NCBI GenBank assembly: GCA_039931865.1
Contig: JBDTRB010000008.1
Coordinates: 1-57,417 of the forward strand
DNA: 57,417 nt
Source of the DNA: JALYUA01 sp039931865
GTDB lineage: Bacteria > Acidobacteriota > Thermoanaerobaculia > UBA5066 > Gp7-AA6
Direction: 5' to 3'
Shown: positions 33,239 through 43,378 of the stretch, piece by piece
How the letters are laid out: every line of letters begins with the position of its first letter
Position numbering within the stretch: position 1 is the first letter of the stretch
The notes under the pieces: model-generated
The model's database searches: none
What the model saw: the letters and a program-made list of their open reading frames with translations, nothing else
Told to the model about the DNA's origin: nothing
Translations under genes and position numbers: made by a program

Positions 33239-35650
33239 ATGAAGACCGGCGACTGGAAGCTTGCGGTTCGAAACGTGCGGCGAGCACCCGGAGCGGCGCT
33301 CGCCGTCATCCTGACCGTCGGGATCGGAGTGGCGGCGACCGCGACGATCTTCGCGGTCGTCGACGCTCTGTACCTCCGGCCTCTTCCGGGCGTCGAGCGT
33401 CCCTCGGAGCTCGTCAATGTGCACGCGACGAGCCCGGACGGGTCGACGTTCCATTCGGTCTCCTACCCGGCGTGGAAGGCCCTCGCGGCGCCGGACGGCC
33501 CGTTCTCGGGTCTCTCCGCGTTCTCCTCGCGTCTCGTGAGCGTCGGCGCGGGCGGAGATCCTCGCCTGGCCATCGCCCAGATCGTGACCGGCAATTACTT
33601 CCAGGTGCTCGGGTCATCCCCGACGCTCGGACGCCTGCTGAATCCGTCGGACGACTCACCGTCGGCGCAGCCGGCGGCGGTCGTCAGCGAGGCCGCGTGG
33701 CGGGACCGTTTCGGCGCCGACCCGTCCGCCGTCGGAAGGACCGTGCTCGTCAACGGCCGCGCGTTCACGGTGGTGGGTGTCGCGGCGCCCCGATTCACCG
33801 GCACGTTTCTGGGGCAGCCGTTCGACGTCTGGTTGACCATCGGCGGCGCAGGCCCGATCGCGGGCGCGAACGTCGATTCGCCCGACCACGCCTGGCTCGA
33901 GCTGGTCGGACGCCGCAAGCCGGGCGTCTCGATCGCGATGGCGTCCCGCGCTCTCTCGGTGATGGCGCCGAGGCTCGAACGCCAGTGGCCAATCGCCCAT
34001 CGCGGCGTCGGGTTCGACGTGCGGCAGACGACCGGCTTCGAGGATTCGCTGAAGGGCCCCGCGACCGCGTTCTTCACGGTGCTCGCGGCGCTGGCGCTCC
34101 TCGTGCTCGGCATCGCATGCGCGAACGTGACCGGGATCCTCCTCGCGCGCGCACTCGGCCGCGAAAGGGAGATGGGAATCCGGGCGGCGCTCGGCGCGGG
34201 ACGGGCGACTCTGGTCCGACTCCTGCTGGCCGAAAATCTCTTCCAGTTTCTGGCGGGGGGAGTCGTCGGCGTCGCCATCTCGTTCTGGACCGCGCCGCTC
34301 CTCGAGCGCTTCGACCTCCCGACACCGGTTCCGTTTTCGTTCCACTTCGCCCCCGGCGGACGCGTGATCCTGTTCGGGATGGCGGCGGCCGCGCTGGCGG
34401 GACTCCTCTTCGGCGTGATTCCGGCGATCCTGGCGACCCGCCCCGATCGGGCGGCCTTTCTGCGGGAGGGAATGCCGACGGAGCGCCGGGGCACCTCACG
34501 AATCCGGTCCGTGTTCGTCGCGGGCCAGGTCGCGATCTCTGTGCTGCTCCTCGTGGCGGCCGCGCTTTTCGCTCAGACCGTGCGCAACGCTGCCGCCGCG
34601 AATCCCGGGTTCTCCGCCGACGGCCTGTCGGTCGCGTCCGTCGATCTGTCGCTTCTGGGATATGACGCGGACCGTGCGCGCGCCGCGTTCGATCGCCTGA
34701 CGGAGGGAGTCCGCCGCATACCCGGAGTGACGTCCGCTACGACCGCCACCCCGCTGCCGCTCGGCCTGTCCCATCGCACCGCCCGCGTCGGCCTTCCGGG
34801 GTCTCCCGCCGAGGGAAGACCTTCGGTCGAGATCGGCGATGTCGGAGATGAGTTCTTCGAGACGCTTCGGATCCCCGTCGTCCGAGGCCGCTCCTTCAAC
34901 GCCGGAGACCGCCCCGGGAGCGCGCCCGTGGCCGTCATCAACGAGACGCTGGCCCGCACTCTGTGGCCGGGCAGCGATCCGCTCGGACGGACCATCTCGG
35001 CGGCCGACGGGTCCGTGACCGTCATCGGGGTGGCCAGGGACGGAAAGTATCGTCAGCTGTGGGAGGCTCCCCGGGGGTTTCTGTTTTTCTCCGCGCGACA
35101 GAGCGTTCGCACAAAGCGCGAGCTGGTGGTCCGCGGCGGTGGCTCTCCCGCCGCTCTTGCCGCGGCGCTGCGAAACGAATGGAAACGGCTCGATCCGGCG
35201 CTCCCGCCCGCCGTCATCCTTCCCATGCGCAAGTACATCGGGTTCTCGACGCTTCCGCAGCGCGTCGCAGGCGCCGTCTCCGGCGCGCTCGGCGCCGTCG
35301 GCCTGCTTCTGACCGCGATCGGCCTTGCCGGACTGGTGGCGTACTCGGTCAGCCGCCGCACGCGGGAGATCGGCCTCCGCATGGCGGTGGGAGCCGCGCC
35401 GCGCGACGTGCTCCTCCTCGAGATGCGCCGCATCGGCATCGTCGCCGCCGCGGGACTCGCAGCGGGCTGCGTTCTCGCGGGGCTGTCTACCCGAGCGCTC
35501 GCGGGCCTTCTCTTCGGCGTTGCCACGACCGATCCCCTGACCTTCGCCGCGGTTGCAACGGTTTTGGCCTTGACCACCGTCCTCGCGTCCTGGCTTCCCG
35601 CGCGCCGCGCGGCGAGGCTCGACCCGCTGGCGGCGCTCAAGTCGGAATGA
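33239..35650 (+). CDS. ADOP-family permease, copy 5 (divergent subtype)
   Basis: 803 residues; AAAAGGA lies 9-10 bases before the ATG. The N-terminus KTGDWKLAVRNVRRAPGAA and first membrane segment TVGIGVAATATIFAVVDALY depart from the IGANTAIF pattern. The following ERPSELVNVHATSPDGSTF resembles copy 3, placing the two in one subtype. Unit 1 LGIACANVTGILLARALGRE and unit 2 IGLAGLVAYSVSRRTREIGL are present. It ends LPARRAARLDPLAALKSE. Copies of the two subtypes alternate along the operon (3 and 5 among the others), which argues against a simple recent tandem expansion. Confidence 0.94.
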   Translation: MKTGDWKLAVRNVRRAPGAALAVILTVGIGVAATATIFAVVDALYLRPLPGVERPSELVNVHATSPDGSTFHSVSYPAWKALAAPDGPFSGLSAFSSRLVSVGAGGDPRLAIAQIVTGNYFQVLGSSPTLGRLLNPSDDSPSAQPAAVVSEAAWRDRFGADPSAVGRTVLVNGRAFTVVGVAAPRFTGTFLGQPFDVWLTIGGAGPIAGANVDSPDHAWLELVGRRKPGVSIAMASRALSVMAPRLERQWPIAHRGVGFDVRQTTGFEDSLKGPATAFFTVLAALALLVLGIACANVTGILLARALGREREMGIRAALGAGRATLVRLLLAENLFQFLAGGVVGVAISFWTAPLLERFDLPTPVPFSFHFAPGGRVILFGMAAAALAGLLFGVIPAILATRPDRAAFLREGMPTERRGTSRIRSVFVAGQVAISVLLLVAAALFAQTVRNAAAANPGFSADGLSVASVDLSLLGYDADRARAAFDRLTEGVRRIPGVTSATTATPLPLGLSHRTARVGLPGSPAEGRPSVEIGDVGDEFFETLRIPVVRGRSFNAGDRPGSAPVAVINETLARTLWPGSDPLGRTISAADGSVTVIGVARDGKYRQLWEAPRGFLFFSARQSVRTKRELVVRGGGSPAALAAALRNEWKRLDPALPPAVILPMRKYIGFSTLPQRVAGAVSGALGAVGLLLTAIGLAGLVAYSVSRRTREIGLRMAVGAAPRDVLLLEMRRIGIVAAAGLAAGCVLAGLSTRALAGLLFGVATTDPLTFAAVATVLALTTVLASWLPARRAARLDPLAALKSE

Positions 35651-35686
35651 CGACCTCGAGATCCGTGCGACGAAAGGAGGATGACG

Positions 35687-38110
35687 ATGCGCGCTTTCCT
35701 GCAGGACCTGCGGTACGCCGCCCGGACCCTCCGGCGGAGCCCCGGCTTCGCGGCCGTCGCGATCGCCACGCTCGCGCTCGGGATCGGCGCGAACACCGCG
35801 ATCTTCTCGGTCGTACGCGGCGTGCTCCTGCGGCCGCTCCCCTACCGCGACGCGGACCGTCTGGTCGTCGTCTGGGAAGACCTGCTGCGCGAGGGGAACC
35901 ACCCTTTCTCCGTCGACGCGCCGAACTTCGTCGATTTGAAGGCGCGATGCCGCTCCTTTTCGGACGCCGCCGCCCAGATGGGGGCGGGCCAGAGCCTGAC
36001 CGGAGGCGGCGCGGCGCCCGAAGCTCTCTACGGGGCGAGGGTCACGGGAAACTTTTTTCCGCTGCTCGGCGCGAGACCGGCGCTCGGCAGAACGATCCTC
36101 CCCGCCGACCAGCAGGACGGCCGGGGCCGCACGGTCGCCGTTCTCGGGCACGGTCTCTGGAAGCGCAGGTTCGGCGCCAGCGCGGACATCATCGGCAGGA
36201 CGATCCAGCTCGACGACGTGGCGTACACCGTGGTCGGCGTCATGCCCGAAGGCTTCGACTCGCCCGCGCAGTGGAAGGCGCCGAATCGCGCCGCGGATGT
36301 CTGGACCCCGCTCGATCTGCCCCGCGCATGGAACAGCCGGGGCGTCGCCGTTCTGCAGGTCGTCGCGCGCCTCGCTCCGGGGGCGTCGCTCGCTTCCGCG
36401 AACGCGGAAGTCGCCGCCTTCGCACGCTCCCTGGGTCGTGAATATCCGAAGACGAACGAGAACATCGGGCTCCACGCGGTTCCTCTCAAACGGCAGCTCT
36501 TCGGAAACGTGGGCGCGGCTCTGTGGATCGTCTCGGGCGCCGTGGGGCTCGTGCTCCTCGTCGCCTGCGCGAACATCGCCCATCTCCTTCTCGTTCGAGC
36601 CAGCTCGCGGACGCGCGAGGTCGCCATCCGGCTGGCGCTCGGGGCGACGCGCGCGCGGATCATCAGCACGCTCCTCGCGGAAGGATTCCTGCTCGCCGCG
36701 GCGGGGGCGGCGCTGGCGTGGGCGGCGGTCTCGGTCACGACCTCCGCGCTGGTTGCGGCGGCGCCCGCCGAGATCCCTCGCCTGGCAGAAGTCCGGCCCG
36801 ACGGCTCGGTCCTCGTGTTTGCGCTCGCGATCGCTCTCTTCGCCGGACTGGCTTCCGCTCTGCTGCCGGCGATTCGCGGATCCCGGATCGCGCCGGAACC
36901 CTCGCTGCGGGGTGAGGGCGTCGCCAGCGGACGCGCGTCAGGGCGACTGCGCGCGGCGCTCGTCGTCTCGCAGGTGGCGCTCGCCCTCCTGCTCTTCTCG
37001 GGGGCGGCGCTTCTCGTGCGCACCTTCGAGCATCTGCGCCGGTTCGACATCGGCTTCGACGCGGCCCGCGTGCTGACCGCCCGCCTTCCCCTCCCGAAGT
37101 CACTGTACGAAACCGACCAGCAGAAGCTGGCGTTCTTCGATCAGCTCTTCGAGCGCCTCGAGGCGACCCCGGGGGTCGCCGCGGCCGGCGGAACGACGCG
37201 CTTCCCTCTCGACCCCGGCTATGGCGTCGGGTCGATCTTCTTCGAGGGACGGGGCGCCGCCGCGGAGACCGCGCCCGTCGTGGGAGTTCGCGTCGTAGGC
37301 GGAAGATACTTCGACGCGCTCCGCATTCCAATCCGCTCCGGGCGCGACTTCCGCCGGGAGGACCGTCCCGATTCCGTTCCGGCCGCGGTCGTCAACGCAT
37401 CGATGGCGCGGCGGTTCTGGCCCGGGGAGAGTCCGGTGGGGAAGCGGATCTCGATCGGTTTCCCTCCAGAGACGTGGAGGACGGTCGTCGGGGTCTCGGG
37501 CGACGTCAGCCACGACGGGATCGACGCGGCGCCGCTGCCCGAGGTCTACATCCCTCTCGCGCAGAGCCCGGAATCCGGCCTGAACCTGGTCGTGCGCGGA
37601 CGGAGGGGGCCCGTGCCCCCGTCGGTGCTGTCGGCGGCCATCGCCTCGATCGACCGCAACCTGCCTCTGATCGAAGTGCGACCGATGGAAGCACGGGTCT
37701 CCGACGCTCTCTCGCAACCGCGTTTTCTCCTCGAAGCGTTCGGCGCATTTGCCGCCCTGTCGCTCCTGCTCGCGGCGCTCGCTCTTTTCGCCCTGGTCTC
37801 GCATGACGCCGCCCGCCGCCGCCGCGAGATCGGCATCCGCATGACTCTCGGCGCCGGGTCGGGCGCCATCCTCAGGCTGTTTCTGTCGCGGGCCGCGACG
37901 CTGGTCTCGATCGGAGTCGCGCTGGGCCTCGCCGGTGCGCTCGCGCTCGGCCGTGTTCTCGCCCCGGCGCTTCACGGGACCCGGCCGACAGATCCCGCCG
38001 CGCTCGCGTCGGCGGAGGGGCTCCTCGCGGCCGTCGCGCTCGCCGCCGCCGCGTGGCCGGCGCACCGTGCGACCCGTTCCGACCCCCTGGATGCCCTGCG
38101 GCGCGACTGA
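35687..38110 (+). CDS. ADOP-family permease, copy 6
   Basis: 807 residues. Two ATGs six bases apart are possible. The strong site AAAGGAGG (35673-35680) abuts the first at 35681 and stands 6 bases from the second at 35687, so the second is preferred; it also gives the family N-terminus MRAFLQDLRYAARTL. Classic subtype: ALGIGANTAIFSVVRGVLL, then a periplasmic domain starting RDADRLVVVWEDLLREGN. Unit 1 LLVACANIAHLLLVRASSRT. Unit 2 AALALFALVSHDAARRRREI lacks the usual VGVYGV, with ALFALV instead. It ends WPAHRATRSDPLDALRRD. Copy 7 follows after 21 bases. Confidence 0.94.
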   Translation: MRAFLQDLRYAARTLRRSPGFAAVAIATLALGIGANTAIFSVVRGVLLRPLPYRDADRLVVVWEDLLREGNHPFSVDAPNFVDLKARCRSFSDAAAQMGAGQSLTGGGAAPEALYGARVTGNFFPLLGARPALGRTILPADQQDGRGRTVAVLGHGLWKRRFGASADIIGRTIQLDDVAYTVVGVMPEGFDSPAQWKAPNRAADVWTPLDLPRAWNSRGVAVLQVVARLAPGASLASANAEVAAFARSLGREYPKTNENIGLHAVPLKRQLFGNVGAALWIVSGAVGLVLLVACANIAHLLLVRASSRTREVAIRLALGATRARIISTLLAEGFLLAAAGAALAWAAVSVTTSALVAAAPAEIPRLAEVRPDGSVLVFALAIALFAGLASALLPAIRGSRIAPEPSLRGEGVASGRASGRLRAALVVSQVALALLLFSGAALLVRTFEHLRRFDIGFDAARVLTARLPLPKSLYETDQQKLAFFDQLFERLEATPGVAAAGGTTRFPLDPGYGVGSIFFEGRGAAAETAPVVGVRVVGGRYFDALRIPIRSGRDFRREDRPDSVPAAVVNASMARRFWPGESPVGKRISIGFPPETWRTVVGVSGDVSHDGIDAAPLPEVYIPLAQSPESGLNLVVRGRRGPVPPSVLSAAIASIDRNLPLIEVRPMEARVSDALSQPRFLLEAFGAFAALSLLLAALALFALVSHDAARRRREIGIRMTLGAGSGAILRLFLSRAATLVSIGVALGLAGALALGRVLAPALHGTRPTDPAALASAEGLLAAVALAAAAWPAHRATRSDPLDALRRD

Positions 38111-38131
38111 AGCCCGAAAAGGAGATAGATC

Positions 38132-40558
38132 ATGACCATTGCCGCCGACGCGCGCTACGCGGTCCGCACTCTCGCGAAAAGCCCCGGCTTCGCCGCCGCG
38201 GCCATCGCAACGCTGGCGCTCGCAATCGGAGCGAACACCGCGATCTTCTCGCTGGTGCACTCCGTGCTTCTGAGCCCGCTGCCGTATCCCGCGTCCGACC
38301 GGCTCGCCTCCGTGCACGAGGCGGATCTCGAGCGCGGCATCGCCGAGTTTTCCGCCTCTCCGCCCAACTACTTCGACTGGCGCGACAGAAACCGTTCCTT
38401 TAGCGCGCTGGCGGCGTACCAGACGCAACAGGCGGCGCTGACCGGAATCCCGGGGCGCGCCGCGGAGCGGATCTCCGTCACGGTCTGCTCGAAGGAGCTT
38501 CTGCCCGTACTCGGCGTCGAGCCGATGCTCGGCCGCGTGTTCTCCGCGGAGGAGACAACCCGCGGCGGCCCTTCGGCTGTCGTGATCAGCCACGCTCTCT
38601 GGAGAAAGGCCTTCGGCAGCGATCCGCATGCGGTCGGAAAGGTGCTCCGGCTCGACGGCGTGAGCTCCCCCGTCATTGGAGTGATGCCGGCGGGATTCGA
38701 ATACCCCGCGGGAGAATCCGCCGCGTGGCTCCCGCTGACGTTCGGCGAGAAGGTCATGACGCAGCGCGGCGCGCACTATCTCGACGTCATCGGGCGGCTG
38801 AAGCCGGGCGTGTCCGTCGAGCAGGCTTCCGCCGATATCGCCGCGATCCACAGGCAGATCCACGCCGAGAACCCCGGCATGAATCCGGGATGGACGACGA
38901 GCATTCAGCCGCTCCACGACCAGATCTCCGGCAAGGCAAGGCCGGCGCTCTGGACGCTTCTCGGAGCGTGCGCGTTCGTCCTCCTGATCGCGTGCGCGAA
39001 CGTCGCCAACCTGCTGCTCTCGCGGGCGACCGCGCGGGAATCGGAGCTCGCCATCCGCGCCGCTCTGGGCGCGGGAAGGGGCCGTATCGTGCGCCAGCTT
39101 CTGACCGAGAGCCTCGTACTCGCGGCGGCCGGTTGCGGCCTCGGCATCCTGCTCGCCGGCTGGGCGGTCTCGTGGATCGTTCGCCTCGGGCCAAAGGACC
39201 TGCCGCGGCTGTCGGAGACCAGGCTCGATCTTCCCGTGCTCCTGTTCAGCGTGGGCCTGGCGGCGGTGACGGCGCTTCTCTTCGGCCTCGCTCCAGCCCT
39301 TCGCACGGCGAACCGCGGGGTCGGGACGGGATTGAAATCCGCCGGCAGGAGCGGCGGCGCGGAGCGGGAGACGGCGGCGCTCCGCAACGGTCTCGTTCTG
39401 GCCGAGATCGCCCTTTCGCTCGTTCTCCTCGCCGGCGCCGGCCTTCTCCTGCGCAGCTTCGTGAAGCTCGAGAACCAGGACCCCGGCTTTCACGCGACGA
39501 GCGTCCTGACCTACCAGCTCTCGCTTCCGCAGGCGCGCTACCCCGACGAGGAGAGCGAAGGGCGCTTCTACGAGTCGCTCCTCGCGCGAACACGGACGCT
39601 TCCCGGCGTTCGGTCGGCGGCGGCAATCTTCGGGCTCCCTCTCACCGGGGTGCGATTCTCGAGCACGTTCACGATCCACGGCGCGCCGCCGGCAACTCCG
39701 GACAACGAGCCGTCGGCGCAGGTCCGGGTCGTCAGCCGGGACTACCTCCGGACGATCGGCCTTCCGGTCGTTGCGGGACGAGCGTTTACGGCGGATGACC
39801 GGCGCCGGTCGCCGATCGTCCTTCTGGCCAGCGCCACCGCTGCTCGCAGGTACTGGCCGGCCGGCAACGCGATCGGGCAGCGGGTCCGGTTCGGCGCCCG
39901 GCCGGGGACGACCCGGATCGAGGGTGAGATCGTCGGTGTCGTCGGCGACGTCCGTGACGCCGGGCTCGATCGAGTTCCAACACCGTTCTTCTACGCATCG
40001 CTCGACCAGTGCCCGGTCGACGAGGTCGCGGTGGTGATCGCTACCTCGATCCCCCCGGACCGCCTCGCAAAGGCGGCCACCGCGGCCGTCGCGGCCATCG
40101 ACCCGGACATCCCGGTTTCGGACGTTCGCACGATGGACGAAATCGTCCCACGTTCGATCGCGCGGCAGAAGTTCGCGACGCTCCTGCTCGTTTTTTTCGC
40201 CGGCAGCGCTCTCCTGCTCGCCTCTCTCGGCACGTACGGCGTGCTCGCCTACAGCGTGGGGCTGCGCCGCCGGGAGTTCGGCGTGCGAGCCGCCCTCGGA
40301 GCGGCGCCACGGGCCGTGCTCCTCCTCGTCGTCCGGCAGGGCGCCGTCCTCGCCGCGGTGGGAACGGCGATCGGCATCGCGGGCGCGCTCGCGGGGACCC
40401 GTCTTCTGTCGGCGCTGCTCTTTGGCGTCAGCGCCCGCGACGCGCTCGTCCTTGCCTCCGCCGCCTGTGTCCTGATCGTCGTCTCACTGGCCGCGAGCGC
40501 GTTGCCCGCGTGGAGAGCCTCGAGGGTTTCCCCGTCCGACGCCCTGCGCGCGGACTGA
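38132..40558 (+). CDS. ADOP-family permease, copy 7
   Basis: 808 residues; AAAAGGAG stands about 7 bases before the ATG. N-terminus TIAADARYAVRTLAKSPGF lacks the LQDLR segment. First membrane segment LAIGANTAIFSLVHSVLL. The periplasmic domain carries ASPPNYFDWRDRNRSFSAL, a pattern shared with copy 8 (FFDWRSGTKSFEGL). Unit 1 LLIACANVANLLLSRATARE and unit 2 ASLGTYGVLAYSVGLRRREF are intact, and the C-terminus is LPAWRASRVSPSDALRAD. A miniature permease gene begins 11 bases after its stop. Confidence 0.94.
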   Translation: MTIAADARYAVRTLAKSPGFAAAAIATLALAIGANTAIFSLVHSVLLSPLPYPASDRLASVHEADLERGIAEFSASPPNYFDWRDRNRSFSALAAYQTQQAALTGIPGRAAERISVTVCSKELLPVLGVEPMLGRVFSAEETTRGGPSAVVISHALWRKAFGSDPHAVGKVLRLDGVSSPVIGVMPAGFEYPAGESAAWLPLTFGEKVMTQRGAHYLDVIGRLKPGVSVEQASADIAAIHRQIHAENPGMNPGWTTSIQPLHDQISGKARPALWTLLGACAFVLLIACANVANLLLSRATARESELAIRAALGAGRGRIVRQLLTESLVLAAAGCGLGILLAGWAVSWIVRLGPKDLPRLSETRLDLPVLLFSVGLAAVTALLFGLAPALRTANRGVGTGLKSAGRSGGAERETAALRNGLVLAEIALSLVLLAGAGLLLRSFVKLENQDPGFHATSVLTYQLSLPQARYPDEESEGRFYESLLARTRTLPGVRSAAAIFGLPLTGVRFSSTFTIHGAPPATPDNEPSAQVRVVSRDYLRTIGLPVVAGRAFTADDRRRSPIVLLASATAARRYWPAGNAIGQRVRFGARPGTTRIEGEIVGVVGDVRDAGLDRVPTPFFYASLDQCPVDEVAVVIATSIPPDRLAKAATAAVAAIDPDIPVSDVRTMDEIVPRSIARQKFATLLLVFFAGSALLLASLGTYGVLAYSVGLRRREFGVRAALGAAPRAVLLLVVRQGAVLAAVGTAIGIAGALAGTRLLSALLFGVSARDALVLASAACVLIVVSLAASALPAWRASRVSPSDALRAD

Positions 40559-40569
40559 CAGGGGGTGTG

Positions 40570-40812
40570 ATGAGCGGAGTCCGGCGAGACCTGCGGTACG
40601 CGATCCCGACGCTGACCGTTCGGCTTCCGACGATGAGGACTTGCGACCCGCGCGTGGTCGTCTTCGGCGTCGGCGTCGGCACCAGCTGCGTGGAGGCCCT
40701 GCTCGCCACTCGAGTCCTGAGAACCCCGCCGTTCGATGCCGCGCTTCTCGCGTGCGCGGTCCCCGCGCTCAGGGCCGCGCCCGTCCCCGTCGACGCGCTT
40801 CGGTCCGAATGA
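40570..40812 (+). pseudogene. Second miniature ADOP permease relic
   Basis: 80 residues after GGGGGTG. The first nine or so residues after the start (RRDLRYAIPTL) match the ADOP N-terminus. The end (ATRVLRTPPFD, then ACAVPALRAAPVPVDALRSE) aligns with the last membrane segment and tail of copy 7 (GTRLLSALLFG, then ALPAWRASRVSPSDALRAD). Nearly all of the permease core is missing and the remaining sequence is more degraded than in the first miniature. It is still an open frame, spaced 11 bases after copy 7 and 19 bases before copy 8. Most likely a deletion relic on which some reading-frame constraint remains. Confidence 0.55.
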
Positions 40813-40831
40813 CGCCTGCCCGGGAGGAACC

Positions 40832-43234
40832 ATGACCGGACTCTTCCAGGATCTTCGCTACGCGGTTCGCACGCTGATCAAGGCCCCCACGTTCACCGCG
40901 ATCGCGGTCGCCACGCTGGCGATCGGGATCGGGGCGAACACGGCAATCTTCTCGCTGGTCGACGGGGTGCTCCTGCGGCCGCTTCCATATCCCGCCGCGG
41001 ACCGACTCGTCTGGTTGCGGGAGACGCAGCCGGACATCGAGGACGCTCCCGCCAGCGCGGCGGACTTCTTCGACTGGCGGAGCGGTACGAAGAGCTTCGA
41101 AGGGCTCGCCGCGAGCGAGTACCGGGTGGCGACCATGACCGGCCGAGGGGCCCCGGAGCGGGTGCTCGCCGCGGGCGTAACCGAAAACCTCTTCGCCATT
41201 CTCAGGACGCCGCCGCGGTTCGGGCCGGGCCTCTCGGGCTCCGAATCTTCTGCTTCTCGGAGTTCCGACCGACGCGCGGTCGTGAGCGACCGGTTCTGGA
41301 AGCATCTCGGCAGCCCGCCCGCGGGCGCCAGCCTCCGCCTCGACGGGGAGCTCTACGCCATCTCGGGCGTCATGCCAGAAAGCTTCGACTATCCGCAGGA
41401 CGTCCAGGTCTGGATGCCGCTCGCGCTGACGGCACAGGCGAAGGCGAATCGCGAGTCCCACTTTCTCCAGGTGTTCGGACGGCTATCGCCGGGCGCGTCG
41501 ATCGACTCGGCCCAGGCGGAGCTGACCGCGGTCGAGAAAAGCCTCGAGACCGCGTACTCCCACACGAACGCGGGTCACGGCGCCCGGATCGTGCCGCTGC
41601 AGGAGGAGCTCGTCGGCCCGCTGCGCCGGACCCTCGTCGTCCTTCTCGGCGCGGTCGCTCTCGTCCTCCTGCTCGCCTGTGTGAACCTCGGCAATCTTCT
41701 GCTGGCAAAGAACGCCACCCGGAGCCGCGAGCTCGCGATCCGCTCGGCGCTCGGAGCGGCGAGGCTGCGGCTCATCCGGCAGCTGCTGACCGAGAGCGTG
41801 TTTCTCGGATTTCTCGGAGGGGTGGCCGGAGTCGGGCTCGCGGCGTGGGGAATCGAGATCCTCTCGAAAGCGGCACCCTGGAGCCTCGGCGCCGCCAGCA
41901 AGCCCCACATGGATACGCGCGTGCTCCTCTTCACCCTCGCCGCGACGCTCGCGACTTCGCTCGTCTTCGGGCTCGTGCCGGCGCTCACTCTGTCCCGCAA
42001 GAGCCTGAACGCCGCGCTCCAGACGAGCAGCCGCACGACCTCCGGGATCGGCCGGGGACCCGCGCGCACGATCCTCGCGGTCGCTCAGATCGCCATCGCG
42101 CTCGCGCTCCTGATCGGGGCGGGCTTGATGGTGCGCAGCGCGTCGCGGCTCTCCGGCGTCGACCCGGGCTTCGCGGCCCGCAATCTTCTCGTCCTCCGGA
42201 TGTCCCTGCCGGCTTCGCGTTACGCGACCGACGACGCGACGCGCCGCTTCGTCAACGAGGCCGCGTTGCGGCTCGCGACGATCCCCGGCGTCGAATCGGT
42301 CGCGGGAGTCAACGCTCCCCCGCTCGACAACAACAGCACCAACGGCAATTTCGACATCGAAGGGCGGCCGGCCTGGCCTCCTGGGAAAGAGCCGATCGCC
42401 GACTACCGTGTCGTGACTCCCGACTACTGGAAGGCGCTTCGGATTCCACTTCGTTCCGGACGGATCCTCTCGGACGCGGACCGCGAGACGGCCACGCCCG
42501 TGGCGCTGATCAACGAGACGATGGCGCGACGTTTCTGGCCCGGTGAGAACCCGCTCGGGCGGCGCCTTCGCGTCGAGTGGGGCACGGACAGGGATTGGCG
42601 CGAGATCGTCGGAGTCGTGGCCGACGTGCGGGCGAACCGCATCGATCGGGCGCCGATCCCGGAAATCTACTTCCCGTTCGCGCAGCATCCCCGGCCGACG
42701 CTCTCGCTGCTGATCGGGACGACACTCCCGCCCGCTACGGCGTTGAAGCCCGTCCAGAAGGCGATCTGGTCCGTCGACGCGGACCTTCCCGTCACGACGC
42801 TGACGTCCATGTCGGACATCGTGGAAAAAACGTTCGTGCGTCGGCGCTTCTCGACTCTGCTGCTCACCGTGTTCGGGGCGACGGCGCTCCTGCTCGCCTC
42901 GCTCGGGGTTTACGGCGTTCTGTCCTCGCTCGTCTCGGAGCGGCGCAGGGAATTCGGGATTCGCATGACACTCGGCGCTCGGAAGGCCGACGTCTTCGCG
43001 CTGGTGGCCCGGCGGGGGCTGGTGCTGACGTCCGCGGGGATCGGACTCGGCATCCTGGGCGCGTTCCTGCTCACGCGGAGTCTCTCAGCGCTCCTTTTCG
43101 ACGTGAGCCCGACTGATCCGCTCACTTTCGCTTCGCTGGTGGGAGTCATGGCGGCGGTCTCGTTCCTCGCCACCGCGATTCCCGCGCGGCGAGCAACGCG
43201 GGTCGATCCCGTGATCGCGATGCGCGCGGACTGA
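40832..43234 (+). CDS. ADOP-family permease, copy 8
   Basis: 800 residues from the ATG at 40832 (CGGGAGG upstream; longer in-frame versions overlap the miniature gene). N-terminus TGLFQDLRYAVRTLIKAPTF and membrane segment IGIGANTAIFSLVDGVLL are classic. The periplasmic domain includes AADFFDWRSGTKSFEGLA, like copy 7, and a Ser/Arg-rich insertion (SGSESSASRSSDRRAV) where the others have GADP-type sequence. Unit 1 LLLACVNLGNLLLAKNATRS, unit 2 ASLGVYGVLSSLVSERRREF. It ends IPARRATRVDPVIAMRAD. It is the last permease before the regulator pair, 144 bases away. Confidence 0.94.
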   Translation: MTGLFQDLRYAVRTLIKAPTFTAIAVATLAIGIGANTAIFSLVDGVLLRPLPYPAADRLVWLRETQPDIEDAPASAADFFDWRSGTKSFEGLAASEYRVATMTGRGAPERVLAAGVTENLFAILRTPPRFGPGLSGSESSASRSSDRRAVVSDRFWKHLGSPPAGASLRLDGELYAISGVMPESFDYPQDVQVWMPLALTAQAKANRESHFLQVFGRLSPGASIDSAQAELTAVEKSLETAYSHTNAGHGARIVPLQEELVGPLRRTLVVLLGAVALVLLLACVNLGNLLLAKNATRSRELAIRSALGAARLRLIRQLLTESVFLGFLGGVAGVGLAAWGIEILSKAAPWSLGAASKPHMDTRVLLFTLAATLATSLVFGLVPALTLSRKSLNAALQTSSRTTSGIGRGPARTILAVAQIAIALALLIGAGLMVRSASRLSGVDPGFAARNLLVLRMSLPASRYATDDATRRFVNEAALRLATIPGVESVAGVNAPPLDNNSTNGNFDIEGRPAWPPGKEPIADYRVVTPDYWKALRIPLRSGRILSDADRETATPVALINETMARRFWPGENPLGRRLRVEWGTDRDWREIVGVVADVRANRIDRAPIPEIYFPFAQHPRPTLSLLIGTTLPPATALKPVQKAIWSVDADLPVTTLTSMSDIVEKTFVRRRFSTLLLTVFGATALLLASLGVYGVLSSLVSERRREFGIRMTLGARKADVFALVARRGLVLTSAGIGLGILGAFLLTRSLSALLFDVSPTDPLTFASLVGVMAAVSFLATAIPARRATRVDPVIAMRAD

Positions 43235-43378
43235 TCTCCCCGGCTGCAGATCGAAGGGACCCCTCTTGAGATCTCTCGTGTGGAACTCTCGATAAGCGCG
43301 GCGCGCCTCGCGAAGCGTGACGCGGCGCTTCGAGTGACCGGACCGGGCGACCCGGACCCGCTCGGTTAAGCTCCCGCC

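Noticed and set aside
34496..39679. Two long minus-strand open frames (34496-36583 and 37100-39679)
   Set aside because: Antisense shadows of ADOP copies 5, 6 and 7 with the same composition artefact.
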